From positions 28,716,336 to 28,780,335 of the forward strand of contig CM048849.1 in the NCBI GenBank assembly GCA_026545225.1: 64,000 nt of DNA, written 5' to 3'. The notes under the pieces are model-generated. The model had not been told where the DNA came from. It made no database searches and saw only the letters and a program-made list of their open reading frames with translations. This document shows, piece by piece, positions 36,358 through 49,874 of the stretch (positions within the stretch are counted from its first letter, which is position 1; each line of letters begins with the position of its first letter). The translations under genes were made by a program, and so were the position numbers. This stretch comes from Cornus controversa. Taxonomy: Eukaryota > Streptophyta > Magnoliopsida > Cornales > Cornaceae.

Positions 36358-37767
36358 TTATTTTTCGATATTCACAAACACAAGCTCAATATCTCCTTTA
36401 GACACATGATCTCTCAAAAAATGATGTCTAATCTCAATGTGCTTTGTTTTTGACTGTTGAATTGGATTTTTAGAAATACATATAACACTTGTATTATCAC
36501 ATCTAATGGGTATGTAATCAAATGTAAGTCCAAAATTCTCAAGTTGTTGTTTGATGTAGAGTGTTTGTGTACAACAACTACCAACTGTCACATATTCGGC
36601 TTCCGTCGTTGACAAAGCTACGAAAATTTGTTTCTTGCTTGACCATGATACTAGGGAGTGTCTTAGGAAGTGACAAGTGCCACTTGTGCTTTTCCTATCA
36701 ACTTTGCATCTGGCAAAGTCGGCATCCGAATAACTTATGAGGTCAAGGGATGTATTCCTAGGAAACCAAAGTCCCAAATCAATAGTGCCACTTAAATATT
36801 TGAGGATTCGTTTAACGACACTTAAATGGGATTATTTGGGGCATGATTGAAATCTTGCACATAAGCAAACACTAAATATAATGTCCGGTCCACTTACCGT
36901 TAAGTACAAAAGACTTTAAATCATTCCTCTATATTTCTTGATATCAACATCTTTCCCTTTTTCATCTTTATCAAGTTTAAAGGTATTACTCATAGGAGTT
37001 TTTGCATGTTTGGCATCCTCTAAGTCAAATTTCTTTAGCAAATCTTTAACGTATTTAGATTGGCAAATGAATATACCATCCAATGATTGTTTGATTTGCA
37101 ATCCTAGAAAGAAGTTAAGATCACCCATTATGCTCATTTCAAATTTGTTTTGCATACTTGAGGCAAATTCTTTGCATAACTTCTCATTTATTGATCCAAA
37201 AATGATGTCATCAACGTAAATTTGAATGATCAACAAATTCTTATCAATGATTTTTGTAAAATCATGCTCAAGGAGCTTGTTTCAAACCATACAAAACTTT
37301 AGACAATTTAAAAACATGGTTTGGAAGATCATGACTCTCAAAGACCGGTGGTTGTTCTACATAAACTTCCTCTTCTATAAAGCCATTCAAGAATGCACTT
37401 TTTACATCCATTTGATATAGCTTGAAGTTCTTATGAGATGCATATGCAAGTAACATCTTAATTACTTCTAATCTAGCAACGGGGACAAAGGTTTTCTCAT
37501 AATGAATTCCTTCTTCTTGGTTGAAACCTTGGGTGACTAATCTAACCTTATTTCTAATTATAACTCCCGACTCATCCTTTTGTTCCTATAAACCCATTTG
37601 GTTTCTATAACGGTTTGATCTTTAGGTCTAGGAACTAAATTCCAAACTTGATTCCTTTTAAATTGGTTTAGTTTTTCTTGCATAACTAAAATCCACGACT
37701 TATCATTTTTGACCTCATAGATATTTTTTGGTTCTATTTGAGACACAAAGGCCAACTGATCGCACAT
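36358..37767 (-). mobile_element. Copia reverse transcriptase and RNase H remnants
   Basis: The reverse-transcriptase pieces are 37558-37767 (WVYRNK), 37268-37456 (KLYQMDVKSAFLNGFIEEEV, VFKLSKVLYGLKQAP) and 36916-37236 (IQIYVDDIIFGS, the YVDD active-site motif). The RNase H piece is 36358-36777 (YSDADFA, STTEAEYV, IEIRHHFLRDHV). These are textbook Ty1/copia signatures. The linker upstream (37819-38064, VEESIHVIFDES) is typical of SIRE-like copies. Broken. Confidence 0.9.
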
Positions 37768-38099
37768 ATCTTTAAGAGAGGATCTAGTACTAACTCCTTT
37801 CGAAGGGTCACCTATAACTTAGTCAAGTGGATGATAAGGAATGACTCTTTGACTTTCTGGAAGAGATTCATGTATGTCATTTTGAGTGTGTTCCTCTTTA
37901 GAAGCATTTTTTTGTGACTCATCAATGGTGGACTCTTTTGGTATTTCAACTAGTGTAAGTCTGTTAACATTCTTTTCAAGATCAATCACTTCATCATTCA
38001 AATCTTGCCTAGGGGTAGGTATAAGAGATTCATCAAAAATTACATGTATTGATTCTTCTACCACTAATGTTCTTTTGTTGAAAACTCTATAGGCTTTGC

Positions 38100-38514
38100 T
38101 TTTGGATGAGTATCCTAGGAAAACACCTTAATCGGATTTGGCATCGAATTTTTCCAAGTTGTCCTTGTCATTCAACACAAAACATTTGCACCCAAAAATT
38201 TTGAAGTACCCTATATTTGGCTTATGACCATTCTAAAGCTCACAGGGGGTCTTATCAAGCTTCTTTCTAATGATGACTCTATTTTTAACATAGTAAAAGG
38301 TGCTAACGACTTCAGCCCAAAAGTATCTAGGCAACTTATGTTCATAAAGCACTGTTCTAGCCATCTCTTGGAGGGATCTATTTTTCCTCTCAACGATCCC
38401 GTTTTGCTGAGGAGTTCTAGGAGCGAAAAAATTATGATCATAACCATTATCATCACAAAATTTTTTAATGTCTCGGTTATCAAATTCTCTACCTCTAGCA
38501 CTTCTAATGCTCGC
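38100..38514 (-). mobile_element. Copia integrase remnant, downstream part
   Basis: The minus-strand frame carries RSARGREFDN, FFAPRTPQQNGIVERKNRSL and FWAEVV, the copia integrase core and its C-terminal side. It is separated from the upstream integrase part (49307-49686) by the nested LARD-like element. Confidence 0.88.
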
Positions 38515-41500
38515 TGTCATGCCCCGACTTTCAACACCCGGTTAGGAGCGGAGGAAGTGGGGTGTGAACTAGTGAAATCACACATCAAAGCCTCAGTCAC
38601 CGGAGATTCCATCACCGTGTCGAGGTCTCAACCCTTAAGTCAATGTGGAAGCGTAAAACATACATACTCTAAATCATCAATTTATATCTCAACACTTTCA
38701 TAATCCTTATACAAGTTTTTGCACAATGTATAAACACAATCTCACATTTCTAATGTCCATGGACCCATATAAAAATAAGTTACATAAATATAATTGCAAT
38801 CTCACATCAATATAATCCACATGCCACATGCCGGCATGGATAGCCAAATCTATAGTTCATAACATTATATCCGAAAGAAATTCTAAAGTATTCTTTCAAA
38901 TCACTCTACCACTCTAAGCCTCATCCTCCGGTGATGCTTTATCTAAAAAAAAAAATTTGTATATAGGGGGTGAGCACCACTGCAGCTCAGTAGGAATGAT
39001 CCACCCAACTCTACTCTAATTCAGGCGGCCATGCATGGATGCATATGAAATCATTACATTTCTACATGACAGATATCCATGTTTTTTACCCGTAAACAAT
39101 CACGTTTTTCAAATCATGCGTGATGCTTCACATTTCAATGCATATACATTTATATATCAAATTGGATAACTCACAATTAAAATATATAACTCACACCACA
39201 TAAATCCGAAAATCAATTCAATGGGGACTAGCTTATCACATCACATCCATAGTAAGGGTCTCTCCGGCACCCAAACTCTGCTTACGCTTTATCGGGTTGC
39301 TAACCCCAAGGGAGCGCCTCCTCTTGGCCAAGTTTTAGGTCTTTCACCCCAGGGACCATTCCATCATCTTAATTCTCAATGGTGTCACGCCCCAAAAACT
39401 CGCTTTTCAAATAGTGCACATAATCACATCAATGCACTTATCCACACAATGCAATGCATTTTATCAATTCAATGCATTTTTCTTCCACTTCAAGATTGTC
39501 ACAATGCCATCACACTCACATCATGAAAATCATCAAGCTTATGCATTTTCAAGAAAATCATATCTTTCATGCACAGCTCTACATTGAAAATTATATTTTC
39601 ATATTTTCATCAACTGAACACAATTTTAACAAAATCATTCGTAATCTCAATATCACATATGCAGCATATATAAGTCCTAACTAACGTGTTAGACATATAC
39701 ATATGCATAATTCACATTTTTATTTACATATAAATACACAATGCCCTAAACTCAAGGAATCACAATCTTATCTTTCATGTCACAAATAAGGGACCTATAG
39801 AATTAAAGTAAGGATGAGTCTAGCACCCCTACCTCAATTTGGAGTGAGAACTCCAAAAATCTCCAATTTTCGAGAAGGCTGAAAAGATCACCTTCCACTG
39901 CTTTTTCAGAATTGTTCCACACGTTTTCATATACCCAAAGTTTATGGGAAGCTTCCTGTCTCAACCTAGTTTAAATCACCAAGTGTACTGGCCCAAGTCC
40001 AAATCAAACCCCAATTAAAGATCATCATACTTCATTTTAAATGAATCTGGGTCTATTTTAATTTCTGACCCAATCCATTTAATTTTCCAATTCAATCTAA
40101 CTGCCCAGTCCATGTAACCAGCCCATATAACTAGCTCATGTACAATTCAAGCCCATATATACATATATAATTATTTTGGCTATCAAGCCAAATTCGTGGT
40201 TGTCCAAACAAAGCCCAAATAAATTTCAATCTAACACAAATAAGGTCCAAGGTGGCAGCCCATTTCATTTTCAACCCTTCTCTTAAGCCCAAACTATGGC
40301 CCTTTCTGGAAAACCATCTTTCATCCATGGACAGCCCACACTTAAGCTCACCCATGTACACAGCCATCACAAACCAAATCCAAATATATAGGCCCCAATT
40401 TTATCCTGCCCAATTCATAGAATTATCCATTTTGCTCTCTTATCCAAACACTAATCCCACAAAAGGCCCAAAACCGTGAGCTTCCCATGCTACTGATCCG
40501 AAACTACCATCACCAAGAAGACCCATCTGCTATGAAGCCGAAGGCTCAACAGCCCAGCAGTCACCATTGCTGTCCGCCACAGCTGCGACTCACCTCCACA
40601 GCCCGCTAACACCAACCAGCCCCATCATTTGAGCCCTCCCTGTTCCATCACCCATTAACCAACCTTCAATCTCAGCCATGGCTGTCACACGAAGAGAGGC
40701 CCAGCCATGAACAATCCAGCTGCTGCCAACCTCAAAGACCCACACGGCCAGCACCACCCGAACAGCCTCCATGAACCACCCCTTCATGCACTACATACGT
40801 AGCTGTCAACACCACCATGAACCCAGCCGGACTGCCACGAGCCAACACCACCACCATACACAGCTACCAACCCAAAACACATAAACTTGCAAGCTCCATA
40901 GTCCACGACCACAACCACCCGCTGTCCGTTCCAGCCGAGAAGACTCACGGCATCAACCACCACCATCGTGCAAGGATCCAAGACAGCTTAAGTAAACTCA
41001 GCATGGACCACCTACTGCCATCACCTTCGTCCCAGCCATGCAAACCACCTTCGAAACCAGCCAAAAACCTGCCGGAATCACTGTCGAATACCAGCGCGTA
41101 ACTGTCGGCCTTCATCTCCTTCACCAAACCCATCAATAACCCAACCGAGTTCACCCTCCTGTAACCCAGAACCCGTGAGCACCACACCCATGACTAGCTC
41201 AAGGATACCCAGCCGTGAACCACCCAGTTCTTCCTCATGAAGACCCATTACTCCGGCCACCTCTCGCAGCCGCCACCACAACCTTCATGTACGGCCAACA
41301 AAACTCCACCGCCAAACCCTCAAGTTCCTTCCTTTCTCGGCTTCCTTCTTCTTTCTTCCTCTCTTTCTCTCTCTAGTTTTCTCTTTCTTCTCTTCTTTTC
41401 TCTTTCTTTTCTTTCTTCTCTCCTTTCTCTTCTGCCAGCCGACACCCACACATGGCCTCTTTCATTTCACTCTTACTTGCTCCCAGCCACATAAGTGAAT

Positions 41501-42173
41501 AAATATATTGTATATTACATATATAGATATATATATAATACTCTTCCTCTACTTAGCCAATATATATTATATATACATATACATAATTACATACATATAT
41601 CCATATATATGCACACTCTCCCAGCCAGCCACCTATGACTTTCTTACTCTCATAATCATTTAAAATACTCACTACCCTTTTTACACTTCATTCAAGAATA
41701 TATATGTATATGAAATTATTTATAATTAAATATAAGGGAAATGCTAAACGTCATGAAATTTTATCATAAATTGCCTTCATGAATGATATGGCAAGTGATA
41801 ATATCATTGACATTCCGTGTATGGGGGGAATCCCACCAATACTAACTCACCATTTAATTGCCACATCATTCAAGATAAAAATTCATGAAATATTTTCATG
41901 ACGTGTAGCATTGCTCTAAATATAAATACACTCATTATACACATACATATGTGCATATATATATCTTTCCTTCAACAATATATATATATATTCTCACATA
42001 AATATATAGATATCTATATCTTCCATCTATATATATATATATATATATAATTTCATTTATATATATATATATATATATATATTCGCACTTTCGAAGTCAA
42101 TTTATTTCGAAAAAAAAATAATAATCCAGCCCAAAAGTAATACGGAACCGGTCAAAATAACCCGGTTCTTACA
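38515..42173 (-). repeat. LARD 3' LTR
   Basis: Aligns end to end with 45934-49306 apart from small indels and a MITE (41735-41916). It is C-rich in the + reading (about 40480-41300), then has a CT-rich tract (about 41340-41430) and (TA)n tracts (about 41990-42085). Frames such as 40131-40370 recur in the other LTR only because the LTRs are copies. Confidence 0.88.
41735..41916. mobile_element. 182-bp hAT-like MITE
   Basis: It is present in one LARD LTR and absent from the other, which shows the empty site aattaaatataaatacactc (about 49056). It is flanked by the 8-bp duplication TAAATATA (41727-41734 and 41917-41924). The inverted ends are agggaaatgctaaacgtcat and, read from the other side, gagcaatgctacacgtcatg. 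The 8-bp duplication and short inverted ends point to the hAT superfamily. It is too short to code for transposase. It inserted after the LARD. Confidence 0.88.
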
Positions 42174-45100
42174 ACCTCCCCACCTTTAAGGAATTTCGTC
42201 CCCAAAATTAGAAACATACTTCGTGTCTCAAAATGTTCTCACAAAATCTTAAGCGACGTCCCACATTTTTCTTGTATCAATAGAAATATTCACAATTCGC
42301 CAATATCCAACACACGACTTCCACTCTGCAGCCAATAAGGTTTTGGCTATTACACCATATGACTTCATTCTACATTCCATGAAATATTTAATTACTGATA
42401 TACTTCAAACGATGTCTAGACATCCTCAAAATGTAGCACAGTCATCATACCATGAATTACCACGACCACGATCATCCCCTAAACCGAGTTCAGGAAGATA
42501 AGTTCTAACCAATTCACTTTCAACCCAATCCACTTTCCAATTAGCAAAAGTATGCTTTTGCACTCCTTCCCAGTAATTCGTCAACTTGAACCACAACTTC
42601 CAAATTTCTCACTTTAGGAAACCGAGGTGACTCGGTTTACACGTCACTGTTGCACTTCTTAAGAGTCATTCAAAAACTGTACAACCACGAAGCTAATCAT
42701 ACTTATGCAACACACAGGTGTAAGTTTATCACCATTCACTTCACCATTTCATACACAAGTTCAAACTTGATGAAATTCACATATTCATCTTTCACTGATA
42801 CCACAATCCACACGCCTCATAATCATAATCTAAGAACACTCATTGTACATAATCCCCGAAGTACTTGTTTCCCAAAGTCCACAGTTTCTTTTTCAATACC
42901 TGTCCAGTCCTTCTCTATCTCAAGTCTCAGCTGATATCCTCATCTAATCACATCAATCACCCACGGTGATACTTCCCTATTATCTAGGATTATCAATACT
43001 CAAAGTCATTATTCATTATCAAACATGACTTTCAATCTCTGGCATACCATTCCTGGGCTTAGTTCAAAACCCCGTGTATCACTACAATCCATCCATATCA
43101 ATCCAGTGCACATCACAAGCACACTCACCGACAAGGCACATGACAGTGAACTCGCCAACACAAACCACACACAGTGTACCTGTCGCAACAAGTCACATGG
43201 TCCAGTTCAATCTCATAGACTACAATCCGTTGGAATCCAAAGCTAATTTAGGGTATTATCCATCCATTTCTTTCTAGCATCTCTATGCGCACCCCAAGAT
43301 CCTGACTGCTTCGCCTAGGGTCCCTCAAACATTCCCTTACATGTCTCTCTAAAATTTTAGAATCTATGCATTACGATTAGTGATGTCACATCACCCAAAC
43401 CACAAATCACTTATCTACTCATCAATCTCATACAAAATGGAACTAAAACCAACATTCTTCTATTCATACACCAAAAGTCACATATAATCCATAATGAGTC
43501 ATTACATGTGAAACTCAAGCTTACAACATAATTACAATATTTTTCAACATAGTCTAGGTTTTGGTCGACTGTTGCACAAACCACTCAATTGAAAATTCAA
43601 AAATGCCTCAAAGACTAATTTTTCACAAGTCCATCTATCATCCCTATTATCATACATTCATTTGAAACCTTAAACATGGTTGAAAACTACACAAATCCAC
43701 GGTTTCAACCATCGTAGATATGAAATCCACAATTCTCTAAATTATACCTCAAAACTACATTATCCTTGGCTTCAAAACATTCACAATATTCCCACGAGGT
43801 TATACATATAATCCACGTATAAGGATGTGGTTCATAATCCAACTTACACATCTCACATGTGGCCTAAGGCCAACGTTTCATAAGAATTATTAACTCAATC
43901 CTTAACTAATCTGATCACATTTCTAAAATGTGTGGAATCATTACTCTCTTAATCTCATAGCTAATCCGTGTATCTTTTCATTCTCACTAGTACTGCAAGG
44001 TACGGTTCACAGGAAAACAAAGTTTGCAGAAAATTATGCTGCTCACATATCACCTATTTTCCTTGGTCAACAATTAATCAAGACAAACCAATGGTATTCT
44101 CACCATTATTCTCTCATGACATCATAACTAGTTATGTCCCAAAATTGGATCAAATTTCATATAACAATCAAAACTCCATCCATCTGGGTGTTACTACCTA
44201 TGATAATACATCTATAGACTAAATTGTCTCTCATGGTGGAAACCTTACCTCAACAAGTATGTCAATAGACAAGGCTGCATCTCAATGACAACAAGCACAC
44301 CCTCAGGCTCGTCAAATGGAGCCAACTATCCTTCACTAAAAATCACGATATCCTGGGTTGTGTCCACAGACAAAATTGCGTCCATAATGACAACAACCGA
44401 TCCTCAATTAGTGTGCCAATAGACAAATCTACGTCTAAATGGCAGCACTACAATGATCATCCCAAGGTCTGTAACCTTTCCACAAATATCACATGTCCCC
44501 TCAAGTACTCTATCATGTACGGGAACTCTCACCTCAAGAGCAGTTTAAGCTAACCTGCTCTTGTCAGCACAATCTCAATTATACACCCACTATCACTCCA
44601 TAATACACATTGCATGTCAAGGACGCACAAATCTCATTTTCATCTACATTCTAGATCTTTAGAATTATCTGTCTTAGGCTATAACCTAAATAGGGATCAT
44701 AACTCCACAGTCATATACATCATTGAGAATTATATTCTCAACATCCAACACATCCCATTATAGTCAAGCATAACAGCGCATTTCAACACTAAGGCCAAAC
44801 AAGTCATACCTTTACCAAGATTTTCAAATCTTTTCCAAATCAACCATCACACTCAAGCAATTTTAGCTTTCAAAATTATGAATTATAATCCTTCAAGTGT
44901 GTCTTAAGTCACACTCTTACTATTTCGTCACATATCACAACAGTGCTATTTTCTCATATTACTTCTGATAATCATTGCAACAAAACTAGTGACATCTAGT
45001 AACTCAAAGTCGAACACCAATCGACATCCTGCAATCCAAGTCTCGTAAGACCAACCAATTTTTTTTTCCAAGGTAACTCCATTCCCAATAGATGTATCAA

Positions 45101-45933
45101 TGGACCATGATGACTCCAAAGATGACATCTCTCGCCCCAAGGCACAAGCACAAGTAAATGCATATGAATGAATGAATGAATGAGATGCACGTAACTCTAT
45201 CAACACCCTAGTCCACGAGCTAGAAACTAGGATAATACATTCGACCTCTCTACTATTGGAAGTCGTCCACACTTGAAATCATTCCATCACTAGTTCTTTA
45301 TCCATCGTCACCCGGACGAGACAACTCAATGCCCACAAGAGTCGCCGGATTGTAAGAGAAGTACAAATCTAAGAAAAATTGGTTGATCAGTCCATTTTTT
45401 CTAGCTATCCCAACTCCGACAACATGCCTCTCTCGTCTCCTATCTCAGTCTCAATGGTCAGCCCTAGCATAACACTTATTAACCACGTAACATAAGCCCC
45501 CAACTATCTGTAAGGATTCAAACACTCACAACCATCTTTGCATTATCTCTCAATTGCTCACAAACAAGACTTGACATCAAGTCAAGAGTTTCAACTCAAC
45601 CAATTCTGAGAATATTACCAAATGGAAATCAGTTTTACACACCAACACATTATTATTTCATTATGATCATTTACACCAAGCTAATCATTTCACTATTGTC
45701 TAAAGGTAATCAAACCTATCGTTCAGACAACAACCAACCACTATATATTCCTAAACCAATACATTACCTTCTGTCCTTAGGTACTCGAACCTATGACTTT
45801 GATACCCTAGGTCTTCAAACCTAATGCTCTAATAGCAATCCAAAAATCATCAAATCATTCTAATCCAACACGTAGCTTAACCCTTACCCGTCGTACATAG
45901 GTATTCAAACCCGGTTAAGCTCTGATACCATGT
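42174..45933 (-). mobile_element. LARD interior
   Basis: About 3.8 kb without a usable coding frame. The minus-strand piece 44946-45272 holds ASHSFIHSYAFTCACALG and FDFELLDVTSFVAMII, a decayed gypsy retropepsin region. So the element derives from an ordinary gypsy retrotransposon and was not assembled from unrelated DNA. No clear reverse transcriptase or integrase signature is seen in the rest. Confidence 0.7.
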
Positions 45934-48900
45934 TGTCACGCCCCGACTTTCGACACCTGGTTAGGAGCGGAGGAACTGGGGTGTGAACTGGTGAAATCAC
46001 ACATCAAAGCCTCAGTCACCGGAGATTCCATCACCGTGCCGAGGTCTCAACCCTTAAGTCAATGTGGAAGCGTAAAACATACATACTCTAAATCATCAAT
46101 TTATATCTCAACACTCTCATAATCCTTATACAAGTTTTTGCACAATGTATAAACACAATCTCACATTTCTAATGTCCATGGACCCATAAAAAAATAAGTT
46201 ACATAAATGTAATTGCAATCTCACATCAATATAATCTACATGCCACATGCCGGCATGGATAGCCAAATATACAGTTCATAACATTATATCCGAAAGAAAT
46301 TCTAAAGTATTCTTTCAAATCACTCTACCACTCTAAGCCTCATCCTCCGGTGATGCTTTATCTGAAAAAAAAAATTTGTATATAGGGGGTGAGCACCACT
46401 GCAGCTTAGTAGGAATGATCCACCCAACTCTACTCTAATTCAGGCGGCCATGCATGGATGCATATGAAATCATTACATTTCTACATGACAGATATCCATG
46501 CTTTTTACCCATAAACAATCACGTTTTTCAAATCATGCGTGATGCTTCACATTTCAATGCATATACATTTATATATCAAATTGGATAACTCACAATTAAA
46601 ATATATAACTCACACCACATAAATCCGGAAATCAATTCAATGGGGACTACCTTATCACACCACATCCATAGTAAGGGTCTATTCGGCACCCAAACTCTGC
46701 TTACGCTTTATCGGGTTGCTAACCCGAAGGGAGCGCCTCCTCTTGGCCAAGTTTTAGGTCTTTCACCCTAGGGACCATTCCATCATCTTAATTCTCAATG
46801 TTGTCACGCCCAAAAAACTCATTTTTCAAATAGTGCACATAATCACATCAATGCACCTATCCACACAATGCAATGCATTTTATCAATTCAATGCATTTTT
46901 CTTCCACTTCAAGATTGTCACAATGCCATCACACTCACATCATGAAAATCATCATGTTTATGCATTTTCAAGAAAATCATATCTTTCATGCACAGCTCTA
47001 CATTGAAAATTATATTTTCATATTTTCATCCACTGAACACAATTTTAACAAAAGCATTCGTAATCTCAATATCACATATGCAGCACATATAAGTCCTAAC
47101 TAACTTGTTAGACATATACATATGCATAATTTATATTTTTATTTACATATAAATACACAATGCCCTAAACTCAAGGAATCACAATCTTATCTTTCATGTC
47201 ACAGATAAAGGACCTATAGAATTAAAGTAAGGATGAGTCTAGCACCCCTACCTCAATTTGGAGTGAGAACTCCAAAAATCTCCAATTTTCGAGAAGGCTG
47301 AAAAGATCGCCTTCCACTGCTTTTTCAGAATTGTTCCACACGTTTTCATATACCCAAAGTTTATGGGAAGCTTCCTGTCTCAACCTAGTTTAAATCACCA
47401 AGTGTACTGGCCCAAGTCCAAATCAAACCCCAATTAAAGATCACCATACTTCATTTTAAATGAATCTGGGCCTATTTTAATTTCTGACCCAATCCATTTA
47501 ATTTTCCAATTCAATCTAACTGCCCAGTCCATGTAACCAGCCCATATAACTAGCTCATGTACAATTCAAGCCCATATATACATATATAATTATTTTGGCT
47601 ATCAAGCCAAATTCGTGGTTGTCCAAACAAAGCCCAAATAAATTTCAATCTAACACAAATAAGGTCCAAGGTGGCAGCCCATTTCATTTTCAACCCTTCT
47701 CTTAAGCCCAAACTATGGCCCTTTCTGGAAAACCATCTTTCATCCATGGACAGCCCACACTTAAGCTCACCCATGTACACAGCCATCACAAACCAAATCC
47801 AAATATATAGGCCCCAATTTTATCCTGCCCAATTCATAGAATTATCCATTTTGCTCTCTTATCCAAACACTAATCCCACAAAAGGCCCAAAACAGTGAGC
47901 TTCCCATGCTACTGATCCGAAACTACCATCACCAAGAAGACCCATCTGCTATGAAGCCGAAGGCTCAACAGCCCAGCAGTCACCATTGCTGTCCGCCACA
48001 GCTGCGACTCACCTCCACAGCCCGCTAACACCAACCAGCCCCATCATTTGAGCCCTCCCTGTTCCATCACCCATTGACCAACCTTCAATCTCAGCCATGG
48101 CTGTCACACGAAGAGAGGCCCAGCCATGAACAATCCAGCTGCTGCCAACCTCAAAGACCCACACGGCCAGCACCACCCGAACAGCCTCCATGAACCACCC
48201 CTTCGTGCACTACATAGCTGTCAACACCACCGTGAACCCAGCCGGACTGCCACGACCACAACCACCCGCTGTCCGTTCCAGCTACGAAGACTCACGGCAT
48301 CAACCACCACCATCGTGCAAGGATCCAAGACAGCTTAAGTAAACTCAGCATGGACCACCTACTGCCATTACCTTCGTCCCAGCCATGCAAACCACCTTCG
48401 AAACTAGCCAAAAACCTGTCGGCCTTCATCTCCTTCACCAAACCCATCAATAACCCAACCGAGTTCACCCTCCTGTAACCCAGAACCCGTGAGCACCACT
48501 CCCATGACTAGCCCAAGGATACCCAGCCGTGAACCACCCAGTTCTTCCTCATGAAGACCCATTACTCCGGCCACCTCTCGCAGCCGCCACCACAACCTTC
48601 ATGTACGGCCAACAAAACTCCACCGCCAAACCCTCAAGTTCCTTCCTTTCTCGGCTTCCTTCTTCTTTCTTCCTTTCTTTCTCTGTCTAGTTTTCTCTTT
48701 CTTCTCCTCTTTTCTCTTTCTTTTCTTTCTTCTCTCCTTTCTCTTCTGCCAGCCGACACCCACACATGGCCTCTTTCATTTCACTCTTATCTTCTTTTCT
48801 ACACCACATAATCACCTTACTTGCTCCCAGCCAAAAAAGTGAATAAATATATTGTATATTACATATATATATATATATATAATACTCTTCCTCTACTTTG

Positions 48901-49306
48901 CCTATATATATTATATATACATATACATACATAAATCCATATATATGCACACTCTCCCAGCCGGCCACCTATGGCTTTCTTACTCTTATAATCAATTAAA
49001 ATATTCACTACCCTTTTACACTTCATTCAAGAATATATATGTATATGAAAGTATTTATAATTAAATATAAATACACTCATTATACACATACATACGTGCA
49101 TATATATATCTTTCTTTCAACAATATATATACATTCTCACATAAATATATAGATATCTATATCTTCCATCTATATATATATATATATATAAAATTCCATT
49201 TATATATATATATATATTCGCACTTTCGAAGTCAATTTATTTCAAAAAAAAAAATAATCCGGTCCAAAAATAATCCGGAACCAGTCAAAATAACCCAGTC
49301 CTTACA
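45934..49306 (-). repeat. LARD 5' LTR
   Basis: It adjoins the primer-binding site at 45919-45930. It is nearly identical to 38515-42173 but lacks the MITE and some short stretches. The sense start TGTAAGGACTGGG lies at 49306. Confidence 0.88.
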
Positions 49307-49874
49307 CTCTCAATCTTGTATTCTTTCTCATTTTGAAATTTTCTACAAAACTTAGAGAAGATGACATGTGTCTCGTTCTTATGAGTAAGAAAGAATACCC
49401 AAGTAAGTCTAGTGAAATCATCCACAATTACAAATGCATAAAGTTTTCCTCCTAAGCTAGCTATTCTATCTGGACCAAAGAAGTCTATATGAAGTAATTC
49501 TAGGGGTCTTGATGTAGTGATATCCTTCTTCCTTTTGAAGAAAAACTTGATTTGTTTGCCTAATTGGCAAGCACCACAAGTTTTGTCCTTAGCAAACTTA
49601 GTCTTTGGAAGGCCTTTGACTAAGTCTTTTTTAGACAATTTTGAGATTAGGTCCATGCTTGCATGTCCTAATCTTCTATGCCACAACCAACTATTGTCAC
49701 TAGCAGAGATAAAGTATTTACCATTTTAATCAAGTAATTCACATAAAAGGATGGTGTACAAATTACCATTTCTATGTACAAAAAAATTTTGATAACCATA
49801 TTTTCAACAATGCAATGATTGGATCTAAATGCAACATTGAAACCCTTATCACATAGTTGACTAATGCTAAACAA
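49307..49874 (-). mobile_element. Copia pre-integrase and integrase, upstream part
   Basis: The minus-strand frames hold FSISQLCDKGFNVAF (49668-49874), and WHRRLGHASMDLI, CGACQLGKQ and LLHIDFFGP (49285-49686). These are the GAG-pre-integrase zinc site and integrase core of Ty1/copia. The LARD interrupts the integrase core at 49307. Confidence 0.9.

Larger units (their letters stand above)
38515..49306 (-). mobile_element. LARD-like gypsy derivative nested in the copia integrase (fossil)
   Basis: LTRs are 38515-42173 (3') and 45934-49306 (5'); sense ends are TGTAAG and GTGACA. Primer-binding site TGGTATCAGAGC reads on the minus strand at 45919-45930. The polypurine tract is at 42174-42187 (sense aaaggtggggaggt). 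Flanks are CTCGC (38510-38514) and CTCTC (49307-49311), a target duplication with one difference. Long LTRs (3.4-3.7 kb) around an interior of about 3.8 kb with almost no coding sequence fit the LARD class. The LTRs are very similar, so it is fairly young. It cannot encode its own movement. Confidence 0.85.

Noticed and set aside
40131-40370. 79-codon frame conserved at 47550-47789
   Set aside because: The conservation is explained by the two LARD LTRs being recent copies of one sequence. No family resemblance.
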